From NCBI RefSeq assembly GCF_000384215.1, contig NZ_KB913032.1, positions 1,079,021 through 1,143,020 of the forward strand: a stretch of DNA of 64,000 bases, given 5' to 3'. The DNA comes from Amycolatopsis alba DSM 44262 (GTDB taxonomy: Bacteria; Actinomycetota; Actinomycetes; Mycobacteriales; Pseudonocardiaceae). Under the pieces are notes generated by a model. It saw nothing but the letters and a program-made list of their open reading frames with translations, was not told the DNA's origin and did no database searches. A program made the position numbers and the translations under genes. Positions 31,147 through 40,465 of this stretch are shown here, piece after piece; position 1 is the first letter of the stretch; each line of letters starts with the position of its first letter.

Positions 31147-32086
31147 CGGTCGGGTACCAGATGACGCCGGTCCGGCCGAGAACGCGCAGATCCCAGTACA
31201 GCAGCGTGAACGTGCCGGCGACCAGCAGCGCGGCACCGGTCACCACGGCGATCCTGGCGGGTTTCGCGAGCATCCACCGCTGCAGCCGTCCGCCCGTGCC
31301 GTGGGTGAGCACCAGGAACAACAGCGCCATCACCAGGATATTGCCGACAGACTGGAGAGCGAACGCGGCAGCGCCGTAGAAGACGTTGTGGCTTTCGGCC
31401 GCGCTGCGGAACATCATGCGGAACAGCGGGAAAGGCCTGCCGATCAGGAACCCGCCGATGAGCGCGCCCATCAGGACGAGCGGCGCGGGCGGGAAGCGGC
31501 GGGTCAGACCGGCGATCGGGTTGCGCACGATACCGACGGAAGCCAGGCCCAGCACGAGGAACACGATCCCGATCACGCCGTAGACGATCATCGACTGGAT
31601 GTTCCGCGGCGTGAGCCCGCTCGGCGAGGAAGCGGTCGAGAACTGCGGCATCCGCGTGCCGACGAGCGCGACGATGACGCCGTACACCACGGAAACCGTC
31701 AGCGTTCCCGCCGCGATCCAGCCCAGTGGCTTCAAGGTGTCGGCGAACCTCGGCCGCCCGGAGGCCTTCCCGCCGACGAGCGGGGCGACGGCACCGAAGG
31801 CGGCGATGTTGCACGCGGTGAACGTCCCGGCGAGCCCCGAAACGAACGCGAAGAGCGTCCCGGCGAGCACACCGCCGATCGGGGTCTCCTTGGCGTTGTG
31901 CCCCAGGAGGGTGTTGGCGACGCTGTCACCGATCACACTGTCCACAAAGGGGGCGGACCAGATCACCGTCAGCGCGAAACCGGCGAGGACGGACCAGAGC
32001 ACGACCCGCCACCGGTGTTCCGGATACGGTCCGGAACCCAGAAAATTCGCTTGCGGGGTAACGGGAACACGATCGGTGACGGACAT
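31136..32086 (-). CDS. Polytopic membrane protein, CcdA/DsbD-like in outline
   Basis: A 316-residue protein with about seven membrane helices. The segment FAFVSGLAGTFTACNIAAFGAVAPLVGG recalls CcdA/DsbD-type or sulphite-exporter-like transporters, though only one Cys is present so thiol exchange is unlikely. A large loop (FSTASSPSGLTPRNIQS) and PRFADTLKPLGWIAAGT follow. ATG 32086 has AGGAACGA upstream; longer in-frame extensions lack coding character. Function unknown. Convergent with the TetR gene. Confidence 0.7.
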   Translation of the reverse strand: MSVTDRVPVTPQANFLGSGPYPEHRWRVVLWSVLAGFALTVIWSAPFVDSVIGDSVANTLLGHNAKETPIGGVLAGTLFAFVSGLAGTFTACNIAAFGAVAPLVGGKASGRPRFADTLKPLGWIAAGTLTVSVVYGVIVALVGTRMPQFSTASSPSGLTPRNIQSMIVYGVIGIVFLVLGLASVGIVRNPIAGLTRRFPPAPLVLMGALIGGFLIGRPFPLFRMMFRSAAESHNVFYGAAAFALQSVGNILVMALLFLVLTHGTGGRLQRWMLAKPARIAVVTGAALLVAGTFTLLYWDLRVLGRTGVIWYPTVKW

Positions 32087-32369
32087 TCGTTCCTCCAGCG
32101 GCCGATGGTTCCCCCTGGTGCTCATCGTTGTTCCGCCGTCGGGAGGGCGCCACCTCCAAAGTGCCGATCTGTCCCTGGTCCGTCCGGCTCCGGGTAATCC
32201 GGATTCACCGGTCCGGCGGGTGTCTCCGAAGAAGCCGATACGCTGGACGGACCGGAACGGATCCTTGCCGCCTGGCCTTTGCCGACAACGTCCGTCAAGT
32301 GCCGTAGTGGCGCCGTCATGACATGGGAGTCCCCATCGACGGCCTTGATCCGAACGGAGCCGTGAAGCC

Positions 32370-33863
32370 ATGAGTGGCCCCATCCCCAGCGCCGACGCGG
32401 TCCGGACGGCGTTGACCCGCCTGCGGACACGGACCGGGCTGAGCGCGACCAGGCTGCGTTCGACCGAGGTCGGCGTGCGCGCGCTCCTCGAGCTTCCCCT
32501 CGTCAAACAGGCCACGTCCGACGACGGACTGGAGCCGGAGGCGGCGGACGCGGTCATCCGGCGGCTCGCCGGTCAGCTTCCGCTGTCCGAACTCGCGATC
32601 GTCGACGCGGCGCTTTCACTCGGCCTGCTCGCGGAACGGCTGCCCGGCTGCCAGGAGATCGCCTCGCTCTACGCCGCCGACGTCGGCGACCGCCGAGAGC
32701 GCCTGGTGGACCTGTGGGAACGGATCCACGAATGGCTCGGAGCGGCACCTCCGGACACTTCGCTGACGGTCCGCGGCCTGCGTACGACACAGGAGGCCGG
32801 CGCGATCGAGAAGCTCGCCGAACTGTGCGTCCGCGAATCGTGGCCGGAGCCGGTCCCGGCGGGGCCGGGCAGGTCCCGAGACGGCGGCGACGGCACGACA
32901 CTCACGGTGATCGGTTCCGCCGTACTGGACCAGATCTACGTCGCCGACCACCTCCCCGAGTCCGGAGCGTCGGCGGAACTGGAAACGTACGAGACGCATC
33001 CGGGCGGGAAAGGCCTCATCCACGCCGTGGCGAGTGCCCGGATGGGGATGCGGGTGCGTCTCGTGACCGCGATCGGCGACGACCCGCCGGGGCGGGAGCT
33101 GACCGGCTACATGGATCGCGAAGGGCTGGGCACGGATCTGGTCAAGGTCACGCCGGACGCGATGTCACCGGTCGCGGCGGTGCTCATGACCCCGTCCGGC
33201 CGGGGAAGGTACCTCTCGTGGATGAACCACAAGCTGGTCCGGCTGGTCCCCACGGATTTCCACACCGCGAGACTGCGGAGTGCGCTCGAATCGTCGGACG
33301 CGGTCGTGATCACCTTCGAACAACCACTCGACACGACACGGGCCGCGTTGCGCACGGTGAGCGAATTGGCGAACGAACCCCTCGTCGTCGTCAGGCCGTC
33401 ACCACCGGTCAAGGATCCGAAAGCGCTGTACGGGCACTTCAAGGACATCGACTTCTTGATCGGCACCCGCTGGGAGCTGCAGAAGCTCATCCCCGGTTCC
33501 CCTGGCGAGCTGAGCACCGAAGAGCTGGCGGCGGGCCTGCGGGACCTGGGAGTCCGCGGGGTCTGCGTGACGGAGGAATTCGGCTGCATCGTCCGTTCGG
33601 AACGCGTCGACCTCGACATCGCGCGGTTTCCCGCCCGGCTGCGGGACACCCCTGGCGCTCGCGAAGCGTTCAGCGCGGCCCTGATTCACCGCATCCTGGC
33701 GAAGAAAGGGACGTTCGACCACGCCGACCTCGAATGGGCCACCGCCGCCATGAGCGCGTCGCAGTCGTTCGGGGGCGTCGCCGATTCGATGCCGGACGTC
33801 CACCGGGTCGAGCGGGTCGTCAAGGCGAGGGTGGAACGTGACCGGACCACCCCGAAAAGGTGA
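32370..33863 (+). CDS. PfkB-family protein with extra N-terminal domain and altered active site
   Basis: A 497-residue protein. Residues 1-165 form a helical domain I do not recognise (VRTALTRLRTRTGLSATRLRSTEVGVRALLELP, YAADVGDRRERLVDLWERIHEWLG). The rest is a PfkB (ribokinase) fold: LTVIGSAVLDQIYVADHLPE, the GGKG sugar motif (ETHPGGKGLIHAVASARMG), and RPSPPVKDPKALYG. The second signature, normally DTxGAGD with a catalytic Asp, reads DTPGAREAFSAAL, so Gly and Asp are replaced by Arg and Glu. Catalysis is doubtful; it may be a binding or signalling protein. It is 62 nt from a coiled-coil protein gene, likely a partner. Confidence 0.8.
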   Translation: MSGPIPSADAVRTALTRLRTRTGLSATRLRSTEVGVRALLELPLVKQATSDDGLEPEAADAVIRRLAGQLPLSELAIVDAALSLGLLAERLPGCQEIASLYAADVGDRRERLVDLWERIHEWLGAAPPDTSLTVRGLRTTQEAGAIEKLAELCVRESWPEPVPAGPGRSRDGGDGTTLTVIGSAVLDQIYVADHLPESGASAELETYETHPGGKGLIHAVASARMGMRVRLVTAIGDDPPGRELTGYMDREGLGTDLVKVTPDAMSPVAAVLMTPSGRGRYLSWMNHKLVRLVPTDFHTARLRSALESSDAVVITFEQPLDTTRAALRTVSELANEPLVVVRPSPPVKDPKALYGHFKDIDFLIGTRWELQKLIPGSPGELSTEELAAGLRDLGVRGVCVTEEFGCIVRSERVDLDIARFPARLRDTPGAREAFSAALIHRILAKKGTFDHADLEWATAAMSASQSFGGVADSMPDVHRVERVVKARVERDRTTPKR

Positions 33864-33925
33864 AAGCTCCAGGGTCTCGTGGGATCATCATCGGACGTGA
33901 CAGCCAACTGACCCTGCGGAGGACG

Positions 33926-34777
33926 ATGGACTTCGACGAGGTCGCGGACGAGCTTTACGCCGGCGATCCGGCCGAGTTCGTGCCGGTGCGCAACCAGCGG
34001 GCGAAAGAGGCCAAGGCGGCGGGTGAAGCGGCGTTGGCCGAACGGATCCGCGCGCTCCGGAAACCCACGATCGCGGCCACGATCCTCAATCGCCGGGCAG
34101 GCTCCCCGGAGCTGGCCGAACTGGCCAGGCTGGGTGACGATCTGCGCAGGGCGCATTCGGCGCTGGCAGGCGCGGAACTGCGCGAACTCACCCGGCGGCG
34201 CCAGGAACTGGTGAACCGGATCCTGCGGGACGAGCACTCCATGAGCGAGCCGGTCACCCGTGAAGTCGAAGCGACCCTCGAAGCCGTCGTGGCGGATCCC
34301 GAGGTGGCGGCGCTGGCCCTGGCGGGTCGCCTGAGCAGTGGCGCCGGCCGCGCGGGCGACCAGTGGCTGACCACCGGGTTCATCCCGCAGCCGAAGCGGG
34401 AAAAGCCCGCCACCGTGTCGCATTTGGACGATCGGCGCAAGGCGAAGCGGGAGGCCGCCGACAAGGCCGAGCAGGAGCGGATCGCCAAGGCCCGCGAAGA
34501 GGCCGAACACGAGCAGAAGCGGATGGCGGAGTTCAACCGGCTCCGGCGCGAGGCGGCGGACCTCGCGAAGGCCCTCAAGCAGGCCGAGATCGAGCTCGCC
34601 CGCGCCGAACGCCGGACCGAAAAGGCCACGGAGAAGGCGAACGACCTCCGGCGACGACTGGCCGACGCCGAACTCGAGGAAGAGACGGCCAACGGTGAGA
34701 CCGCCGCCGCGCAGGCCGTCTTGGACGATCTGCGCGCCGAAGCGGAGCGGATCGACACGGCCCTCGGAGAGTTCTAG
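33926..34777 (+). CDS. Coiled-coil protein of unknown function
   Basis: A 283-residue soluble protein. The N-terminal ~70 residues (DFDEVADELYAGDPAEFVPVRNQRAKEAKAAG, ALRKPTIAATILNRRA) are a conserved actinobacterial motif region of unknown role. The C-terminal ~110 residues are a long charged coiled coil (RREAADKAEQERIAKAREEAEHEQKRMAEF, EIELARAERRTEKATEKANDLRRRL). GGAGGA precedes ATG 33926. It may work with the PfkB-like protein encoded 62 nt upstream; that is inference from spacing only. The end overlaps the convergent membrane gene by 4 nt. Confidence 0.75.
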   Translation: MDFDEVADELYAGDPAEFVPVRNQRAKEAKAAGEAALAERIRALRKPTIAATILNRRAGSPELAELARLGDDLRRAHSALAGAELRELTRRRQELVNRILRDEHSMSEPVTREVEATLEAVVADPEVAALALAGRLSSGAGRAGDQWLTTGFIPQPKREKPATVSHLDDRRKAKREAADKAEQERIAKAREEAEHEQKRMAEFNRLRREAADLAKALKQAEIELARAERRTEKATEKANDLRRRLADAELEEETANGETAAAQAVLDDLRAEAERIDTALGEF

Positions 34778-35310
34778 GCGGTCACCCTGCGCCCGTAGGC
34801 CGTCTTCCCACCCGGCTTGTACACCGACAGCACGGTCATGGTCAGGTACATCGTCGAGGACACGATGATCGGGTAGAACCCGTCCACGCGGCGGCCCGAC
34901 GGCACCAGCACACCGTCCATAGTGGACTCGGCCGCGGCCGCCAGCTCACGGAGTCCCGGCAGCAGGGAGAACAGCGTCAGCCCGGTGGCGATCAGGGTCA
35001 GCACCAGTTTGATCGCGACCCATTTGTACCGGATCAGCCCCCATTTCGTGCCGAGACTGAGCACGACGCCGCTGATCAGGGCGGTCAGGCTCACCGGCAC
35101 CAGGAGGTAGCCGCCGATCTGGTCCATCATCAGGATGGCCGCGTGCTGGCGCCGGGCGTCTTCGGTGAACACGGAAGTGAAGGTCAGGACCGCGTTCACC
35201 AGGGTGATCCCGAGCCAGCCGAGCGACGAAACGACATGGACGACGAGGACGAGTTTCCGCCACCGCGGGGTGAGCGTCCTCGGCGGTCGCCGCACTGTGG
35301 AAGTACTCAT
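34774..35310 (-). CDS. DUF2269-like integral membrane protein
   Basis: A 178-residue protein with four predicted helices (about 18-42, 60-85, 96-118, 148-165). Conserved-looking features are WRKLVLVVHVVSSLGWLGITLVNAVL with a membrane His and LGTKWGLIRYKWVAIKLVLTL. DUF2269 proteins of this size are widespread and uncharacterised; the label is from memory. ATG 35310. Convergent with the coiled-coil gene. Confidence 0.7.
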   Translation of the reverse strand: MSTSTVRRPPRTLTPRWRKLVLVVHVVSSLGWLGITLVNAVLTFTSVFTEDARRQHAAILMMDQIGGYLLVPVSLTALISGVVLSLGTKWGLIRYKWVAIKLVLTLIATGLTLFSLLPGLRELAAAAESTMDGVLVPSGRRVDGFYPIIVSSTMYLTMTVLSVYKPGGKTAYGRRVTA

Positions 35311-35367
35311 ACGCCCAGTGTTTCGGCGGCGGGGGTTCCCGTCGTCCGTCGGGAAGCGGCACCTCGG

Positions 35368-35880
35368 CTACGTATCGCGGAGTACGAGCCCCCGGACGTA
35401 CGCGGCCTGCCCGGCGTGCTGGAGGTCGTCGGAAAGCACGCTGACCAGGCGGACCCCGAGGGTGACGGGCGGATCCCACGCGTCGTCGACGATCCGGTCG
35501 AGGTCGGCTTCGACGAGGCCCGCGACCCAGGCCGCCGTCGCTTCGTGCACCGCGTCGAAGTACCCGGTCAGCAGGTCCGCGGAGTCGACCCGGACCGCGT
35601 CGACGTCCTCGGGTCGGTGCCCGTATCCGATGTCGGCCGCCGGGAACGGCAGTGCGAACCGGTCCAGCCAGCCCCGCGACGTCCAGAGCTGCTCGGTGCC
35701 CATGAGGTCGGCGACGTGATCGTCCTGCACCCTGGCCAGATGCCAGACCAGCCAGGCGATCGTGTTCGCCCCCGGCGCCGGGCTCGCCACCAGCTGCCCG
35801 GCGTCGAGGCCCTCGACGGCTTCGTGCACGACCTCCTGGACGCGGCCGAACCCGTCGGCCAGCACCTCGGCCAGTTTCAT
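35368..35880 (-). CDS. DinB/DUF664 family protein
   Basis: A 170-residue four-helix DinB-superfamily protein. Metal-ligand His candidates lie in NTIAWLVWHLARVQDDHVADL (about 47-55) and in VSVLSDDLQHAGQAAYVRG near the end. Members include mycothiol-dependent isomerases and S-transferases. ATG 35880 has AAGGGG 5 nt upstream. It is divergent from an ArsR repressor 99 nt away and is its likely target. Reaction unknown. Confidence 0.83.
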   Translation of the reverse strand: MKLAEVLADGFGRVQEVVHEAVEGLDAGQLVASPAPGANTIAWLVWHLARVQDDHVADLMGTEQLWTSRGWLDRFALPFPAADIGYGHRPEDVDAVRVDSADLLTGYFDAVHEATAAWVAGLVEADLDRIVDDAWDPPVTLGVRLVSVLSDDLQHAGQAAYVRGLVLRDT

Positions 35881-35943
35881 CGATTCCCCTTCCGGCGTCT
35901 TCCGCCCACGATGCCACCGCGAGGTGACCCCTGCCTTGCACTC

Positions 35944-35973
35944 TTGACTTATATAAGCCCAGGCCGTGATAGT
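35944..35973 (+). promoter_or_regulatory. Promoter and palindrome of the ArsR gene at 35980
   Basis: A -35 TTGACT (35944-35949) and a -10 GATAGT (35968-35973) have an 18-nt spacer. The perfect palindrome CTTATATAAG (35948-35957) begins inside the -35 box. The -10 ends 6 nt before ATG 35980, so the transcript starts at or next to the start codon. Confidence 0.6.
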
Positions 35974-35979
35974 TGCCGG

Positions 35980-36321
35980 ATGCACGCGTTCGACGTCCTG
36001 GGGGATCCGGTGCGCCGCCGGATCCTGGAACTGCTGACGGGCGGGGAACAGAGTTCCGGCGACGTGACCGCGGTGGTGCGCGCCGAATTCGGGATCTCGC
36101 AGCCCGCGGTCTCCCAGCATCTGCGCGTCCTGCGGGAGAACGGCTTCACCACGGTCCGCGCCGAGGGCGCGCGACGGCTGTACTCGGTGGATCCGGGCCC
36201 GCTCAAGGAGATCGACGGCTGGCTGGAGCAGTACCGGCGGTTCTGGGCCGGGCCGCTCGACGCGCTCGCCACCGAAATCGCGCGCGGCCGCCGCGAACGG
36301 CGAAAGGCCGCCGAAGACTAG
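35980..36321 (+). CDS. ArsR family transcriptional repressor
   Basis: A 113-residue ArsR protein. The winged HTH fills most of it (HAFDVLGDPVRRRILELLTGGEQSSGDVTAVV, SQPAVSQHLRVLRENGFTTVRAEGARRLYSV). No Cys-rich or His-rich metal site is visible, so it resembles the SdpR/AHA-associated non-metal group whose C-terminal helix is basic (RGRRERRKAAED). Predicted leaderless from a promoter overlapping CTTATATAAG. Divergent from the DinB gene. Confidence 0.88.
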   Translation: MHAFDVLGDPVRRRILELLTGGEQSSGDVTAVVRAEFGISQPAVSQHLRVLRENGFTTVRAEGARRLYSVDPGPLKEIDGWLEQYRRFWAGPLDALATEIARGRRERRKAAED

Positions 36322-36331
36322 ACTCTCCCCC

Positions 36332-37156
36332 ATGCGCAAGCAGTGGGGGCGCGCGGCGGTGATCGCGGTGGCGAGCGTCGTCATCGTGCTGAGCCTCGTT
36401 TTCGCGGTCACGATGCGGAGCGGTGAAGCCGAAGTCACGCAGTCGCTGTCTGCCGTGCAGCCAACATGGACGACGCCGAAAACTCCGTTCTACTCGACCC
36501 CCGCGCCCACGACGCGGCCGACGTTGAGCGTCGACAGCGGCTGCCGCGTCGGGCAGGGCCCTGCCACGCTCGAACCGGTCCCCGCGGCCACCACCCGGCG
36601 GATGAACGCCGCCTGGGACCGCGTCGAACGCTGGCTCAAGGCCAAGGCACCGACGACGGCGGCGACCCTCCGCCCGCCCGCGACGATCGAACGGATCACC
36701 GAGGCTCAACGACAGAGCGGCGTCGCCTTCCCCGCCGAACTCGTCGCGTCCCTTCTCCGGCACGACGGCGTCTCGGACGCCGTCGGCAACTTCGCACTTC
36801 CGCCGTTCGATCACCCCGCTTCCGCGGAAACCGTGGAGCGCGAGGCGAAGGTCATGTGCGAAGTGCTGACTTCGAGCGGCCTGGACGACAACGTCGGCTA
36901 CTGGTGGCACGGGCGGTTCGTGCCCATCGCCATCGACGGCGGAGGCGACGGCCTGTTCCTCGACCAGCGCACCGGCACCGGGCGGCTCGGCGCATGGAAC
37001 CACGAAGGGTCGGTGACCTTCGACCACCTGCCCGCCACCCTGACCGAGCTGCTGGAGCAGACCGCGACAGCGCTCGAAACCGGCGGGCCGGCGGCCGGCG
37101 GCTACCGGCCGGTCGTCAGCGGAAACCGGGCGCTGGACTGGGATTTCCCGCGCTGA
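36332..37156 (+). CDS. Membrane-anchored SMI1/KNR4-like protein
   Basis: A 274-residue protein with one N-terminal helix (about 7-28, RAAVIAVASVVIVLSLVFAV) acting as signal anchor. A Pro/Thr-rich linker follows and then a SMI1/KNR4 (SUKH) fold: TEAQRQSGVAFPAELVASLLRHDG, YWWHGRFVPIAIDGGGDGLFLDQRTG. SUKH proteins are often immunity proteins or structural adaptors. No toxin gene is adjacent, and the outside location is unusual for SUKH. A TAGACT box ends 7 nt before ATG 36332 (leaderless). Confidence 0.78.
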   Translation: MRKQWGRAAVIAVASVVIVLSLVFAVTMRSGEAEVTQSLSAVQPTWTTPKTPFYSTPAPTTRPTLSVDSGCRVGQGPATLEPVPAATTRRMNAAWDRVERWLKAKAPTTAATLRPPATIERITEAQRQSGVAFPAELVASLLRHDGVSDAVGNFALPPFDHPASAETVEREAKVMCEVLTSSGLDDNVGYWWHGRFVPIAIDGGGDGLFLDQRTGTGRLGAWNHEGSVTFDHLPATLTELLEQTATALETGGPAAGGYRPVVSGNRALDWDFPR

Positions 37157-37204
37157 GGTGCGCGGGCGCGTCGACTGTCGGACCCCGCCCCTAGAATCGT
37201 CCGG

Positions 37205-39037
37205 GTGGCAGCCCCCGACATCGGTACCTCGGAAGCCCTCGAAACGCTGAACCGCGTCTTCGGTTACGACAACTTCCGCGGCGACCAGCAAGCGATCGTC
37301 GAACACGTCATCTCAGGCGGTGACGCGCTCGTTCTCATGCCCACCGGCGGCGGGAAGTCGCTCTGCTATCAGATCCCGGCGCTGGTGCGGCCGGGGGTCG
37401 GCGTGGTGATCTCACCGCTGATCGCGTTGATGCAGGACCAGGTCGACGCGCTGCGCAACGTCGGTGTGCGCGCGGGCTTCCTCAACTCCACCCAGGACTA
37501 CGCCGAGCGGAACAGGGTCGAGGCCGCGTTCCTCGCCGGCGAGCTGGACCTGCTGTACCTGGCACCGGAGCGGCTGTCGGTCGAGTCCACCGTGCGGCTG
37601 CTCGATCGTGGCAAGATCTCGCTGTTCGCGATCGACGAGGCGCACTGCGTCTCCCAGTGGGGCCACGACTTCCGGCCCGACTACCTGATGCTGTCCGCGG
37701 TGCACGAACGCTGGCCGGACGTACCGAGGATCGCGCTCACCGCGACAGCCACCAAGACGACGCACGCCGAGATCGCGTCCCGGCTCAACCTCGAGGACGC
37801 GCGGCACTTCGTCGCGAGCTTCGACCGGCCGAACATCCAGTACCGGATCGTCGGCAAGAACTCGCCGCAGCGCCAGCTGCTGGAACTGCTGCGCACCGAG
37901 CACAAGGGCGACGCGGGGATCGTCTACTGCCTTTCGCGGAATTCGGTGGAGAAGACCGCGGACTTCCTGGTGGAGAACGGGATTCCGGCGGTGCCCTATC
38001 ACGCCGGGCTGGACGCGCGCACCCGCGCGAAGCACCAGTCCCGGTTCCTGCGCGAGGACGGGCTGATCGTCGTCGCGACGATCGCTTTCGGCATGGGCAT
38101 CGACAAACCGGACGTGCGGTTCGTCGCGCATCTGGACCTGCCGAAGTCCGTCGAGGGCTACTACCAGGAGACCGGCCGGGCGGGCCGCGACGGGCTGCCG
38201 TCGACGGCGTGGCTGGCGTACGGCCTTCAGGACGTCGTTCAGCAGCGCAAGATGATCGACATGTCGGAGGGATCCGACATGCACAAGCGGCAGCTGAGCG
38301 CCCATCTCAACGCGATGCTGGCGCTGTGCGAGACGGTCGAATGCCGCCGGGTGCAGGTGCTGACCTATTTCGGGCAGAAAAGCGAGCCGTGCGGCAACTG
38401 CGACACGTGCCTGGCACCGCCGGAGACCTGGGACGGCACGGTTCCGGCGCAGAAGATTCTGTCCACCATCGTCCGGCTGCAGAACGAGCGGCGGCAGAAG
38501 TTCGGCGCCGGTCAGATCGTCGACATCCTGCTCGGCAAGACGACGCCGAAGGTGACCCAGCACGGGCACGATTCGCTGAAGGTGTTCGGGATCGGCACGG
38601 AGCTGAAGGAGCCCGAGTGGCGGGGCGTGGTCCGGCAGCTGCTGGCGCAGGGGCTCGCCGCGGTCGAGGGAGACTACGGATCCCTGGTGCTCACCGAAGG
38701 CAGCTCGGAGGTGCTCAGCGGGCAGCGGAAGGTCCAGCTGCGGCGTGAGCCGGAGCGGGCGGCCAAGGCCGCGGCCCGGTCCAGCGCCAAGAAGGCCGCG
38801 GTCGCCGACATGCCCGCGGAGGCGGCACCGGTGTTCGAGCTGCTGCGTGCGTGGCGAGCCGCGGCGGCGAAGGAGCAGGGAGTGCCCGCGTACGTGATCT
38901 TCCACGACGCGACCCTGCGCCAGATCGCCACCAAACGGCCCGCCACGCTGCAGGAGCTGGGGACGGTCAGCGGCGTCGGCGAGAACAAGCTCGCGAAGTA
39001 CGGCGAGCAGATCCTCGAGACGCTCGCCGACGCTTAG
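37205..39037 (+). CDS. recQ: ATP-dependent DNA helicase RecQ
   Basis: A 610-residue superfamily 2 helicase unwinding DNA 3' to 5' in recombination and repair. Walker A is [10 protein letters not shown] (about 47-56) and the DExH box is [14 protein letters not shown] (about 142). Helicase motif VI is [15 protein letters not shown]. The zinc-binding Cys set is CETVEC...PCGNCDTC (about 374-401). An RQC region follows, then an HRDC domain (about 535-605). A TAGAAT box lies 7 nt before GTG 37205, so the mRNA is predicted leaderless. Not part of an operon. Confidence 0.97.
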   Translation: MAAPDIGTSEALETLNRVFGYDNFRGDQQAIVEHVISGGDALVLMPTGGGKSLCYQIPALVRPGVGVVISPLIALMQDQVDALRNVGVRAGFLNSTQDYAERNRVEAAFLAGELDLLYLAPERLSVESTVRLLDRGKISLFAIDEAHCVSQWGHDFRPDYLMLSAVHERWPDVPRIALTATATKTTHAEIASRLNLEDARHFVASFDRPNIQYRIVGKNSPQRQLLELLRTEHKGDAGIVYCLSRNSVEKTADFLVENGIPAVPYHAGLDARTRAKHQSRFLREDGLIVVATIAFGMGIDKPDVRFVAHLDLPKSVEGYYQETGRAGRDGLPSTAWLAYGLQDVVQQRKMIDMSEGSDMHKRQLSAHLNAMLALCETVECRRVQVLTYFGQKSEPCGNCDTCLAPPETWDGTVPAQKILSTIVRLQNERRQKFGAGQIVDILLGKTTPKVTQHGHDSLKVFGIGTELKEPEWRGVVRQLLAQGLAAVEGDYGSLVLTEGSSEVLSGQRKVQLRREPERAAKAAARSSAKKAAVADMPAEAAPVFELLRAWRAAAAKEQGVPAYVIFHDATLRQIATKRPATLQELGTVSGVGENKLAKYGEQILETLADA

Positions 39038-39048
39038 TCGTTCATGAC

Positions 39049-39267
39049 TCAGTGCTCGTAAGGCCGGCGGGGCGGCCGTCCGGTCATCCCGTCGACCTTG
39101 CGGACCGCGCCGTCGATCTGGCTGTGGTACTTGCCCTTGGTCTTGTGGTCGACGAAGGTCGCGGCCTTGTTCACGACCTTGGAGACCTTCTCGGGGTTCT
39201 TGCGCACGTAGGCGCGCACGGCCCCGGCGGTGCCGGCCAGGGCGGTCAACTTCCGCAGTAGAGCCAC
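39049..39267 (-). CDS. MT0933-like antitoxin family protein
   Basis: A 72-residue basic protein. The C-terminal segment VNKAATFVDHKTKGKYHSQIDGAVRKVDG matches the MT0933_antitox family pattern (DKKTGGKYxxxIDKG). GTG 39267 has AAAGGG upstream. No toxin gene is adjacent; family members in many genomes occur alone, so a toxin-antitoxin role is unproven. The stop lies 11 nt from the convergent recQ stop. Confidence 0.75.
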   Translation of the reverse strand: MALLRKLTALAGTAGAVRAYVRKNPEKVSKVVNKAATFVDHKTKGKYHSQIDGAVRKVDGMTGRPPRRPYEH

Positions 39268-39421
39268 GGTGGGTCCCTTTCCTCGGGGTCGTCTGGTCGA
39301 CTTGCTCAACGACCGGTGATGGCCTTGGGGTTCCCGCAGCGGGCCAAATCACTCATTTCGGATATCGGGGCGCCGGAAAACGGGGCGCGCGACGAGGGGA
39401 ACGGCCGCTAGGTTCGGACTC

Positions 39422-40396
39422 ATGCGGGACCTTTCGCTGCTGCCCAAGGCGCATCTGCACGTCCACCTCGAAAGCACGATCCGGCCGGACACGCTCCGTG
39501 ACCTCGGGGAGGCGAACGGCGTCGCCGTACCCGCCGAACAACCCGTGTTCGACGGGTTCCGCGCGTTCGGTGACTACAACGGGCTGCTGCGGTCCTGTCT
39601 GCGCAGGCCGGAGGACTTCGAACGGGTGGCGCGCGAATTCTGCGAAGACCAGGTCGCGGACGGCGTCCGCCACGCCGAGGTCACCTTCACCGCGGCGGCG
39701 CACGGCGAACGGCTGGGCGAGCCGGACATGCCACTGGCGTCCGTCCTCAAAGGACTCTCGGCGGGCGCGGCCGAACACGGGCTCCACTGGCGGGTGATCC
39801 TGGACCATTCGCGCCGCCGATCGGTCGAACGCGCCCGGCTCACCCTCGACCTGGCCCGCCGGTACGCCAAGGACGGCGTGTTCGCGATCGGCATCGCCGG
39901 GGAGGAGAAGTACCCGCTCGCGCCGTTCGCCGGAATCTGCGACGAGGCCGGCGAGGCGGGAGTGCGCCTGATCCACCACGCCGGGGAGGACGCCGGCCCG
40001 CCCAGCATCCGCGAGGCCCTCGAAGTCGGCCACAGCGAACGCATCGGCCACGGCATCCGGATCCTCGAAGACGTCGCGCTGGTCGCCGAGGTACGGGAAC
40101 GCGGTATCGCGCTCGAAGTCTGCCCGTCGTCGAACGTGACGCTCGGGCTGGTGCCGTCGTTCGAGGAGCACCCGCTCCCCCGGCTGGTCGACGCCGGGCT
40201 CGTGGTCACCCTCAGCACCGACGTCCCGTCGATCACCGGGACCACGCTGACCGACGAGTTCCTGCGCACGCGGGAGGCGTTCGCCTACGACGACCTCGCG
40301 CTCGCCGGTCTCGCGCGGGCGTCCGTCGACGCGTCCTTCGCGCCCAGCGACCTGAAGCGTTCGATCCACGCGGAGATCGACGCCTGGCTCGCCTGA
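39422..40396 (+). CDS. Adenosine deaminase family hydrolase
   Basis: A 324-residue TIM-barrel deaminase. Zinc ligands are in LPKAHLHVHLEST (HxH at 11 and 13). The catalytic Glu and His are in LIHHAGEDAGP. GHSERIGHGIRIL and EVCPSSNVTLGL follow, then the Asp ligand in LSTDVPSITGTTL. The metal set is complete. It deaminates adenosine or a related purine or aminodeoxyfutalosine; Asn and Glu changes (HLE for HLD, STDVPS for NTDDP) make the exact substrate uncertain. A TAGGTT box lies 7 nt before ATG 39422 (leaderless). Confidence 0.88.
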   Translation: MRDLSLLPKAHLHVHLESTIRPDTLRDLGEANGVAVPAEQPVFDGFRAFGDYNGLLRSCLRRPEDFERVAREFCEDQVADGVRHAEVTFTAAAHGERLGEPDMPLASVLKGLSAGAAEHGLHWRVILDHSRRRSVERARLTLDLARRYAKDGVFAIGIAGEEKYPLAPFAGICDEAGEAGVRLIHHAGEDAGPPSIREALEVGHSERIGHGIRILEDVALVAEVRERGIALEVCPSSNVTLGLVPSFEEHPLPRLVDAGLVVTLSTDVPSITGTTLTDEFLRTREAFAYDDLALAGLARASVDASFAPSDLKRSIHAEIDAWLA

Positions 40397-40465
40397 CGGG
40401 TGGTTCAGCTCACCCGGTCGGTGGGCCACACAAGATCTCCACATCCGTCACGTACCGTGGAACCG

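Noticed and set aside
36332..37156. Immunity protein of a contact-dependent toxin system
   Set aside because: SUKH domains often play this role, but no toxin, secretion or polymorphic-toxin gene is nearby and the protein faces outside the membrane.
39049..39267. Complete toxin-antitoxin module
   Set aside because: The antitoxin-like gene has no partner ORF on either side; recQ and a deaminase flank it.
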